A stretch of DNA of 6,037 bases, from the NCBI GenBank assembly GCA_022510985.1, contig JAFLSL010000074.1:1-6037 (forward strand), given 5' to 3'. This DNA comes from Ruminococcus sp. GTDB taxonomy: Bacteria; Bacillota; Clostridia; Oscillospirales; Acutalibacteraceae. Below the pieces are notes generated by a model. The model made no database searches. It was not told where the DNA came from and saw only the letters and a list, made by a program, of their open reading frames with translations. Shown piece after piece: positions 1 through 5,041 of the stretch. The translations under genes and the position numbers were made by a program. Position 1 is the stretch's first letter. Each line of letters opens with the position of its first letter.

Positions 1-9
1 CGTCAGGGG

Positions 10-53
10 GATATGAATTTTAGATAGAAATGTTCACGTTTGATGTGGATATT
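10..53 (+). repeat. Imperfect direct repeat, left copy (upstream of promoter)
   Basis: This 44-base stretch aligns without gaps to 483-526 at an offset of exactly 473 bases, with 35 of 44 positions identical. The best-kept parts are a 12-base block (AATTTTAGATAG, 16-27) and a 9-base block (TTGATGTGG, 40-48). Weaker similarity continues left to about position 2, so the repeat may extend beyond the window. In the right copy the same sequence ends just before the trpE ribosome binding site. Here it ends just before the leader promoter. The two copies therefore bracket the promoter/T-box cassette, as the ends of an old tandem duplication would. Confidence 0.7.
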
Positions 54-61
54 AAAAAGTA

Positions 62-90
62 TTGACAAAATTGAAATTGGAGCGTATAAT
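62..90 (+). promoter_or_regulatory. Sigma-A promoter of the trp operon
   Basis: A perfect -35 box TTGACA (62-67) and a perfect -10 box TATAAT (85-90) are separated by 17 bp, the ideal vegetative sigma spacing. Transcription would start near 97, which leaves about 27 bases before the base of T-box stem I at 124. No separate operator is obvious around it, so control is probably mostly by the downstream T-box terminator. The perfect match implies a strong promoter, as is usual for operons regulated by attenuation rather than initiation. Confidence 0.93.
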
Positions 91-123
91 AGCTTTAGTT
101 AAATAAATTACCGCAAAACCGAT

Positions 124-219
124 GATTGGGAGTAGTAGGAATTTCCGAAGTCTAAGAGAGCTGTCGTCTGGTGCGAGACAGTGGCGGAGGTTTTTTTGAA
201 TGGACCTATGAGGGCAGTC
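124..219 (+). promoter_or_regulatory. T-box stem I with Trp (TGG) specifier codon
   Basis: Stem I can be drawn by hand. The basal helix is GATTG (124-128) with CAGTC (215-219). Above the specifier loop is a continuous 11-pair helix of 137-147 with 185-195, wobbles included. The distal helix is CTGTC (161-165) with GACAG (177-181), closing the loop that holds GGTGCGA. The 3' side of the specifier loop reads GAA-TGG-ACC (198-206), the usual GAA-NNN-purine context. This places the specifier at 201-203, a tryptophan codon. The 5' side carries the AGTA-containing segment (131-134) typical of specifier loops. Readings shifted by one base (ATG or GGA) would give Met or Gly, but they fit both the loop context and the downstream genes worse. 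Confidence 0.88.
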
Positions 220-242
220 CGAAATCTTTTGAAAGTAGGAAC

Positions 243-268
243 TGACGGCAGCCGACCGTTACCTTGGC
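243..268 (+). promoter_or_regulatory. T-box IIA/B-type pseudoknot
   Basis: TGACGG (243-248) can pair with CCGTTA (256-261), with one G-U pair. The loop bases GCCGA (251-255) can pair with TTGGC (264-268), again with one G-U, giving an H-type pseudoknot. The position between stem I and stem III, and the CGG...CCGTTA sequence, match the IIA/B element known from many T-box leaders. This is a paper fold from complementarity only. A competing pairing of ACTGAC (241-246) with GTCAGT (276-281) is also possible. Confidence 0.6.
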
Positions 269-312
269 AGCATATGTCAGTATGCGTAGAGTGGACGCAG
301 GAGCGTCAATTT

Positions 313-347
313 GGGTGGTACCGCAGAAGTTTTATGGCTTTTGTCCC
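313..347 (+). promoter_or_regulatory. T-box antiterminator with tRNA-acceptor bulge
   Basis: GGG (313-315) pairs with CCC (345-347). GCAGAAG (323-329) pairs with CTTTTGT (338-344), with two G-U pairs. The seven bases TGGTACC (316-322) remain as the bulge that receives the tRNA acceptor end. This is the classic antiterminator layout. Bases 338-347 are shared with the 5' arm of the terminator, so the two folds exclude each other. The variable bulge base that faces the tRNA discriminator is T319. Confidence 0.92.
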
Positions 348-374
348 ATTGGGGATGAAGGTCTTTTTTGTTTT
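336..374 (+). terminator. Intrinsic terminator of the T-box leader
   Basis: A 12-pair hairpin forms between GGCTTTTGTCCC (336-347) and GGGATGAAGGTC (352-363) with a four-base loop. It is followed by six T, one G and four T (364-374). Four of the twelve pairs are G-U wobbles, which lets the 5' arm also pair with the T-box sequence in the antiterminator. In the absence of uncharged tRNA-Trp this hairpin should stop transcription about 170 bases before trpE. Confidence 0.92.
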
Positions 375-389
375 GGAAAAATTAAGAAT

Positions 390-418
390 TAGACACTAAA
401 AAAACGTGGCAATATAAT
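390..418 (+). promoter_or_regulatory. Possible second sigma-A promoter downstream of the T-box terminator
   Basis: TAGACA (390-395, five of six matches to TTGACA) is followed after 17 bp by a perfect TATAAT (413-418). Transcription would start near 425, about 120 bases before the trpE start codon, and the transcript would lack the T-box. If active it would give basal trp expression independent of tRNA charging. The region is AT-rich, so chance is possible, but an 11 of 12 match at ideal spacing is uncommon. The rest of the post-terminator spacer (375-545) holds the repeat copy at 483-526 and the trpE ribosome binding site. I see no gene in it. Confidence 0.5.
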
Positions 419-482
419 AAAAAGTCTATAGCAGAACCTATCCTCTCTATCCAAAGTAAGATAAACTTGCAAAGGTGTGGGA

Positions 483-526
483 GATATCAATTTTAGATAG
501 GAACTGTAAGGCTTGATGTGGACATT
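483..526 (+). repeat. Imperfect direct repeat, right copy (just before trpE)
   Basis: This is the partner of the repeat at 10-53: 35 of 44 identical positions, no gaps, offset 473 bases. It lies between the second promoter-like sequence and the trpE Shine-Dalgarno. It includes a TTG-ATG pair (513-518) in frame with trpE that could be mistaken for the gene start. No function can be assigned to the repeat unit, which shows no strong inverted symmetry. Confidence 0.7.
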
Positions 527-534
527 TAAAAAAA

Positions 535-540
535 GAGGTG
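535..540 (+). promoter_or_regulatory. trpE ribosome binding site (decides the start)
   Basis: GAGGTG sits five bases before the ATG at 546 and matches the core of the anti-Shine-Dalgarno complement. The in-frame TTG (513) and ATG (516) further upstream have only a weak TAAGG (507-511) in front of them, so the 546 start is preferred. Confidence 0.85.
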
Positions 541-545
541 GGAGT

Positions 546-2003
546 ATGTTTCCGACATTTGATGAGGTAAAAAAACTTTCTAAGGACTGTGACGTGATTC
601 CGATTTATAAAGAGCTTTATGCCGACGTCGCAACTCCGATAACCTTGCTCAGAAAGCTTGCGTCGGTTTATGACAAATACTTTCTTTTAGAAAGTATAGA
701 GGGTGGCGAAAAATGGGCACGATATTCCTTTATCGGATTTAATCCGAAAGCAAGATTAAGCTATAAAAACGGTATCCTCTCTATAACGGGCGAGGGCGAA
801 ACCGAGATAAAAACCGATAACCCTTATGAGGTTTTGAGAGAATATATGAGCCACTATAAAACCCCGAAAATCGAGGGAATACCACCGTTTACGGGAGGAC
901 TTGTCGGTTATTACGGCTACGCGATGATAGGCGTCTGTGAGCCTGTTTTAAAAATTAAAAGAGGCGAGGCTAAGGATTTTGACCTTATGCTTTTTGATAA
1001 AATCATAGCTTACGACCATTTAAGAGAGAAAATGACCGTCATCGTTAATATGAAAACCTACGATATTGAGCGTCAATATCAGCAGGCGTGCGACGATATT
1101 AATGATATAATTAATATAATAAAAACTGCTAAGCCCGTTTTCTCGGAAGCACCCGACGCACCTGTCGAGTTTAAGTCGACTTACAGCGAGGACGAGTTCT
1201 GCGAAATGGTCGAGAAAACGAAAAAGTATATCTTTGACGGCGATATTTTTCAGTGCGTTGTTTCAAGAAGGTTTGAGGCGGAATATAAACCGAGTCTTCT
1301 GAACGCTTACCGAGTTTTACGCACAACAAATCCGTCGCCGTATATGGTATATATGTATATCGATGGCGAGGAGATAATCTGTGCCTCACCTGAAACGCTC
1401 GTTAAACTTCAGGGCGATACCTTAAATACTTTCCCGATTGCCGGTTCACGTCCGAGAGGAAAAAACCGCGAGGAAGATAACGCTCTTGAAAAGGAGCTTA
1501 TTAATGACGAAAAGGAGCTATCCGAGCATAATATGCTTGTTGACCTCGGCAGAAACGATATCGGAAAAATTTCAAAATTCAATTCCGTAAAGGTTACCGA
1601 GTATCAGAAGATTTTAAAGTTCTCGAAAATAATGCACATCTGCTCCGAGGTTGAGGGTACTATCCGCGATGACTTGGATGCGTTCGACGCTATAAGCTCG
1701 CTTTTGCCCGCGGGAACGCTTTCGGGTGCACCGAAAATCAGAGCCTGCGAGATTATCGAGGAGCTGGAGAAAACGCCGAGAGGAATTTACGGCGGAGCTA
1801 TCGGATATATCGACTTTAACGGCAACCTCGATGCCTGCATTGCTATCCGTATGGCGGCTAAGTACAATGACAAGGTTTATGTTCAGGCGGGTGCGGGAAT
1901 TGTTGCCGATTCTGTTCCGAAAAACGAGTATCTCGAAACTTACAACAAGGCTCTCGCGGTTATGAAAGCGATTGAAAAAAGCGGGGAGGTAGAGGATATA
2001 TGA
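546..2003 (+). CDS. trpE: Anthranilate synthase component I (TrpE)
   Basis: TrpE is the catalytic large subunit of anthranilate synthase. It converts chorismate and ammonia (supplied by TrpG from glutamine) to anthranilate, the first committed step of tryptophan synthesis in the cytoplasm. The 485-residue product has the usual family length. The N-terminal domain carries LLES (residues 47-50), the conserved part of the tryptophan feedback site. The chorismate-binding domain shows NPSPYM (262-267), GSRPRG (300-305), DLGRND (333-338) and PAGTLSGAPK (388-397), followed by a conserved AGAGIVADS segment near the C-terminus. These motifs favour TrpE over aminodeoxychorismate or isochorismate synthase, as does the operon. 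The start at 546 gives the typical MFPTF N-terminus and has a strong ribosome binding site. An in-frame start at 513 would add 11 atypical residues. The TGA stop overlaps the trpG ATG by four bases, which suggests coupled translation of the two subunits. Confidence 0.97.
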   Translation: MFPTFDEVKKLSKDCDVIPIYKELYADVATPITLLRKLASVYDKYFLLESIEGGEKWARYSFIGFNPKARLSYKNGILSITGEGETEIKTDNPYEVLREYMSHYKTPKIEGIPPFTGGLVGYYGYAMIGVCEPVLKIKRGEAKDFDLMLFDKIIAYDHLREKMTVIVNMKTYDIERQYQQACDDINDIINIIKTAKPVFSEAPDAPVEFKSTYSEDEFCEMVEKTKKYIFDGDIFQCVVSRRFEAEYKPSLLNAYRVLRTTNPSPYMVYMYIDGEEIICASPETLVKLQGDTLNTFPIAGSRPRGKNREEDNALEKELINDEKELSEHNMLVDLGRNDIGKISKFNSVKVTEYQKILKFSKIMHICSEVEGTIRDDLDAFDAISSLLPAGTLSGAPKIRACEIIEELEKTPRGIYGGAIGYIDFNGNLDACIAIRMAAKYNDKVYVQAGAGIVADSVPKNEYLETYNKALAVMKAIEKSGEVEDI

Positions 2004-2569
2004 TACTGATTATTGATAATTACGACAGCTTTACCTATAATCTTCTGCAGTTTTGCGGAAGCGTAACCCCCGATATTAAGGTTGTCAGAAACGACGCGTT
2101 GAGCATTGAGGAAATAAGAAAGCTTAACCCGAGCCACATTATTCTGTCCCCGGGTCCCGGTTTTCCGAAGGATGCGGGAATTTGCGAAAGCGTTATAAAG
2201 GAGCTAAAGGGAGAATACCCGATTCTCGGGGTATGCCTCGGACATCAGGCGATATGCGAGGTTTTCGGAGCTGAGATTACCCACGCGGTAAAGCTTATGC
2301 ACGGAAAATCGAGTGATATAATGGTAGATAACAATTGCGAGATTTTTAAAGACCTGCCCGAGGTTGTAACAGGTGCTCGTTATCACAGCCTTATCGCTAA
2401 GCGTGATACCGTTCCCGATTGTTTAAAGGTTACGGCTGTTGACGAGATGGGCGAGGTTATGGCAGTTATGCATAAAGATTATAAAATATACGGAGTGCAG
2501 TTTCATCCCGAATCAATCCTTACAAAAGACGGACTTAGAATGATTAGAAATTTTATAGAGGTGTGTTGA
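2000..2569 (+). CDS. trpG: Anthranilate synthase component II, glutamine amidotransferase (TrpG)
   Basis: TrpG is the class I glutamine amidotransferase subunit that hydrolyses glutamine and passes ammonia to TrpE. The 189 residues form a single complete domain. It opens with the family signature IDNYDSFTYNL (5-15) and has the oxyanion-loop segment SPGPG (50-54). The nucleophile is Cys79 in GVCLGHQ (77-83), and His169 and Glu171 in FHPES complete the triad. It is not fused to TrpD, unlike the enterobacterial enzyme. The start codon overlaps the trpE stop (ATGA), with GGAGGT at 1985-1990 inside trpE as the likely ribosome binding site. Sequence alone cannot rule out that it also serves p-aminobenzoate synthesis (a PabA role), as some Bacillota TrpG proteins do. 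Confidence 0.96.
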   Translation: MILIIDNYDSFTYNLLQFCGSVTPDIKVVRNDALSIEEIRKLNPSHIILSPGPGFPKDAGICESVIKELKGEYPILGVCLGHQAICEVFGAEITHAVKLMHGKSSDIMVDNNCEIFKDLPEVVTGARYHSLIAKRDTVPDCLKVTAVDEMGEVMAVMHKDYKIYGVQFHPESILTKDGLRMIRNFIEVC

Positions 2570-2570
2570 T

Positions 2571-3581
2571 ATGATTACTGAAGCAATAAAAAAACTAGTT
2601 GTAAATGAAGATTTATCTTACGATGTTGCCGCAAAGGTAATGGACGAAATGATGAGCGGTCAGGCAAGCGAGGCTCAGGTCTCAGCTTTTTTGACTGCAC
2701 TCAGAATGAAGGGTGAAACCGTAGACGAAATTACAGCCTGTGCCGAAATTATGCGTAGCAAGGCTGTTCATATCAATCCGAAAAGAGATGTGCTTGATAT
2801 AGTAGGCACAGGCGGCGACGGAACGGGTACATTTAATATTTCCACAACCGCGTCGTTTGTTATTTCAGCCGCAGGTATTCCCGTCGCAAAGCACGGAAAT
2901 CGTTCTATGAGCAGTAAATCGGGTTCGGCAGATTGCCTTGAAAACTTAGGTATTGATATTAATATCTCACCCGAAAAATCAGAGGAGATTTTGGATAAAG
3001 AGGGTATCTGTTTTATGTTTGCTCAGGGCTACCATTCTTCTATGAAGTACGTTGGCCCCGTGAGAAAGCAAATCGGAATTCGCAACGTGTTCAATGTTTT
3101 AGGTCCCCTTACAAATCCCGCAGGTGCTACTATGCAGGTAACGGGAGTTTATTCTCCTGAAATTGTTGAACCTATTGCAAAGGTTTTCTCGAACCTCGGA
3201 GTAAAACGCGGAATTGTTCTCTACGGCGGCGACGGAATGGACGAGGCTACCGTCAGCACAGCTACAAAAATCTGCGAGATTAATAACGGCGATTTTATAA
3301 CCTACGAGATTACCCCCGAAAAGGTTGGACTGAAAACATATCCTATGAGCGAAGTTTTAGGCGGTGACGGAGCCGAGAACGCTGAAATTACAAGAAGAAT
3401 TTTAAAGGGCGGGGAAAAAGGTGCAAAGCGTGATATTGTTGTGCTCAATTCCGCTCTCGGACTTTATGTCGGCGGAAAAGCAAAATCGATAAAGGACGGA
3501 GTAAAGCTTGCCGAGGAGATTATCGACAGCGGCAAAGCGTACGAGAAAATGGAGAAGTTTGCCGAACTGACAAAGGCATAA
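2571..3581 (+). CDS. trpD: Anthranilate phosphoribosyltransferase (TrpD)
   Basis: TrpD transfers phosphoribose from PRPP to anthranilate, giving N-(5'-phosphoribosyl)anthranilate. The 336 residues match the usual length. The helical N-terminal segment leads into the PRPP-binding glycine loop GTGGDGTGTFNIST (79-92). Next come KHGNR (107-111) and the SSKSGSAD stretch (114-121), which in the family binds PRPP and anthranilate. Arg165 in VGPVRKQIG lies where anthranilate-contacting arginine is known in homologues. Asp224-Glu225 in DGMDE is the metal-binding acidic pair. The gene begins one base after the trpG stop, with GAGGTG (2558-2563) seven bases before its ATG, so translation is probably coupled. 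All visible key residues are kept, which argues for an active enzyme. A thymidine or pyrimidine phosphorylase, which shares the fold, is excluded by these motifs. Confidence 0.97.
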   Translation: MITEAIKKLVVNEDLSYDVAAKVMDEMMSGQASEAQVSAFLTALRMKGETVDEITACAEIMRSKAVHINPKRDVLDIVGTGGDGTGTFNISTTASFVISAAGIPVAKHGNRSMSSKSGSADCLENLGIDINISPEKSEEILDKEGICFMFAQGYHSSMKYVGPVRKQIGIRNVFNVLGPLTNPAGATMQVTGVYSPEIVEPIAKVFSNLGVKRGIVLYGGDGMDEATVSTATKICEINNGDFITYEITPEKVGLKTYPMSEVLGGDGAENAEITRRILKGGEKGAKRDIVVLNSALGLYVGGKAKSIKDGVKLAEEIIDSGKAYEKMEKFAELTKA

Positions 3582-3613
3582 TAGACAAAAATTAACGGGG
3601 AGAGGCAGAAAGT

Positions 3614-4411
3614 ATGATACTTGAAACTATTGCCGAGGCAAACAGAATACGTTATAATGAGATTGAGAAAAATGTCTCTTTAGAGCAGATTAAGTCAAAG
3701 GCACTGAAACTTGATAGCAATACGGGGTTTCCGTTTGAAAAAGCACTTTCTGAAAATGGAATTTCCTATATTTGCGAGGTTAAAAAAGCCTCGCCCTCAA
3801 AGGGAATTATTGCCGAGGATTTTCCGTATTTAAAAATTGCTAAGGAATACGAGCAGGCGGGAGCGAGTGCGATTTCCGTCTTAACCGAGCCTAAGTGGTT
3901 TAAGGGCAGCGACAGCTACCTTAAAGAAATTGCCGAGACTGTAAAAATTCCCGTGCTGAGAAAGGATTTTACGGTTTGTGAGTATCAGATATACGAGGCA
4001 AAGCTTTTGGGTGCGTCGGCGGTGCTTTTAATCTGTGCGATTTTAGATGAGGACACGATAAGAGATTGGATTAAAATTTGTGATAGCTTAGGGCTTTCGG
4101 CTTTGGTTGAGGCTCATACCGAAGAAGAGGTTAAAACTGCTCTGAACGCAGGTGCAAGGATAATCGGAGTTAATAACCGAAATCTTAAGGATTTTACAGT
4201 CGATTTAAAAACGTGTATTAATCTGCGTTCACTTGTTCCGAGCGAAAAGCTTTTCGTAGCTGAGAGCGGAATAAAAACTGCTGATGACATTTCAGATTTA
4301 AGAAATGCAAAGGTTGACGCGGTTTTAATCGGAGAAACTCTTATGCGTGCCGAGGATAAGAAAAAGGCTTTAACAGAGCTTAATGGTGGTAATTTAAATG
4401 AGCAAGATTAA
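3614..4411 (+). CDS. trpC: Indole-3-glycerol-phosphate synthase (TrpC)
   Basis: TrpC is a (beta/alpha)8-barrel enzyme that closes the indole ring. It converts 1-(o-carboxyphenylamino)-1-deoxyribulose 5-phosphate to indole-3-glycerol phosphate with loss of CO2 and water. The 265-residue protein carries the catalytic set in order: Glu55, Lys57 and Ser60 in CEVKKASPSKG, Lys117 in LRKDF, Glu166 in LVEAH, Asn187 in GVNNRNL and Ser218 in AESGI. A final VLIGETLMRA strand completes the phosphate site. It is not fused to TrpF. The 32-base gap after trpD is the longest within the operon. It contains a purine-rich GGGGAGAGG (3597-3605), a ribosome binding site eight bases before the ATG, and no terminator. 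The 3' end overlaps trpF by 14 bases in another frame. Confidence 0.97.
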   Translation: MILETIAEANRIRYNEIEKNVSLEQIKSKALKLDSNTGFPFEKALSENGISYICEVKKASPSKGIIAEDFPYLKIAKEYEQAGASAISVLTEPKWFKGSDSYLKEIAETVKIPVLRKDFTVCEYQIYEAKLLGASAVLLICAILDEDTIRDWIKICDSLGLSALVEAHTEEEVKTALNAGARIIGVNNRNLKDFTVDLKTCINLRSLVPSEKLFVAESGIKTADDISDLRNAKVDAVLIGETLMRAEDKKKALTELNGGNLNEQD

Positions 4412-5036
4412 AATTTGCGGAATGATGAGAAGTGAGGATATCGAAATTGTAAACGAGCTGACGCCCGATTTTGTCGGGTTTGTGTTCAGCAGTATTGACG
4501 GTCGTTTTCGTCGTCAGGTATCGGTCTCAAAGGCTGAGAGAATGCGTTCCTCGCTAAAAACCTCAATTAAGGCGGTCGGCGTTTTCGTTGACGAGCCGAT
4601 AGAATTCATCGAAAGAATTTGCGAGGACGATATTATCGACGTCGTACAGCTCCACGGAAATGAGAAAGCTGAGTATATTCTGGAGCTTTCAAGAACGGTA
4701 AAAACACCGATTATAAAAGCTGTTCACGTTAAATCGGCAGAGCAGATTTACGAGGCTGAAAAACTGCCGTGTCAGTATTTGCTACTCGATACAGCCTATA
4801 AAGACAAAGTTGGCGGCGGCGGTAAAAAGTTCAATTGGGATATAATTCCCGATGATATTAAAAAACCGTTTTTCTTAGCAGGCGGTTTAAATGCCGAAAA
4901 TATCTCCGACGCTCTGAAAAAGGTTAATCCCTATTGTATAGACCTCAGTTCATCCGTTGAAACCAACGGCTTTAAGGACAGAGAAAAGGTTAAAGAAGTA
5001 ATTAAAAAAGCTAGAAAACTTGAAGAAAGGCTATGA
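4398..5036 (+). CDS. trpF: Phosphoribosylanthranilate isomerase (TrpF)
   Basis: TrpF carries out the Amadori rearrangement of phosphoribosylanthranilate to the TrpC substrate. The 212-residue barrel protein has the general base Cys7 in KICGM and the general acid Asp131 in LLLDT. It also has VQLHG (83-87), a glycine-rich run at 139-142 and the phosphate-binding AGGLNAENI and DLSSSVET segments near the C-terminus. Two points differ from the commonest family pattern. The loop after GFVF is a few residues longer than usual before the RRQVS motif (about 31-42). The usual SSGVE reads SSSVE, with serine for glycine. Neither removes a catalytic residue. The start overlaps the end of trpC by 14 bases, with a modest GGTGGT (4385-4390) as ribosome binding site, so coupled translation is likely. 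In many bacteria TrpC and TrpF are fused; here they are separate. Confidence 0.96.
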   Translation: MSKIKICGMMRSEDIEIVNELTPDFVGFVFSSIDGRFRRQVSVSKAERMRSSLKTSIKAVGVFVDEPIEFIERICEDDIIDVVQLHGNEKAEYILELSRTVKTPIIKAVHVKSAEQIYEAEKLPCQYLLLDTAYKDKVGGGGKKFNWDIIPDDIKKPFFLAGGLNAENISDALKKVNPYCIDLSSSVETNGFKDREKVKEVIKKARKLEERL

Positions 5037-5041
5037 GATAG

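Larger units (their letters stand above)
97..374 (+). ncRNA. T-box riboswitch leader, tryptophan-specific
   Basis: This cis-acting leader RNA senses uncharged tRNA and controls read-through into the trp genes. From 5' to 3' it shows stem I (124-219) with a specifier loop, an AGAGAG bulge (155-160) and a GGTGCGA apical loop (170-176). It continues with a IIA/B-type pseudoknot (243-268), hairpins at 270-285 and 294-307 (the latter GACGC/GCGTC, probably stem III), the conserved T-box sequence GGGTGGTACCGC (313-324), and an intrinsic terminator with a U-run. Known T-box behaviour is that uncharged tRNA pairs with the specifier codon and, through its 3' NCCA end, with the UGGN bulge, which stabilises the antiterminator. 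The specifier TGG and the trp genes downstream both point to tRNA-Trp. I do not see a clear canonical stem II in the short stretch 220-242. The 5' boundary is inferred from the promoter. Confidence 0.95.

Noticed and set aside
43..102. Short ATG-TGG open frame of 19 codons
   Set aside because: It runs through the promoter boxes, ends around the expected transcription start and has no ribosome binding site. It arises from the repeat copy.
200..204. Alternative specifier readings ATG (Met) or GGA (Gly)
   Set aside because: The GAA-NNN-purine context and the tryptophan genes downstream fit TGG at 201-203 best.
181..399. 72-codon open frame starting with GTG on the + strand
   Set aside because: It lies entirely over the T-box stem I, antiterminator and terminator, has no ribosome binding site and no recognisable protein pattern. 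The RNA structure explains the sequence.
437..501. CCTATC (437-442) complementary to GATAGG (496-501), and a CTATCC direct repeat (438-443, 447-452)
   Set aside because: The complementary arms are six bases long and about 50 bases apart in AT-rich DNA. This is too weak to call an operator or a hairpin.
1171..1389. Antisense open frame inside trpE
   Set aside because: It is a shadow of a strongly conserved coding region, with no ribosome binding site or family resemblance. The same holds for antisense frames at 1940-2137, 2204-2386 and 5321-5506 and the + frame at 1726-1965.
3582..3613. Intergenic gap between trpD and trpC as a site for a terminator or promoter
   Set aside because: There is no inverted repeat, U-run or hexamer pair, only a purine-rich ribosome binding site.
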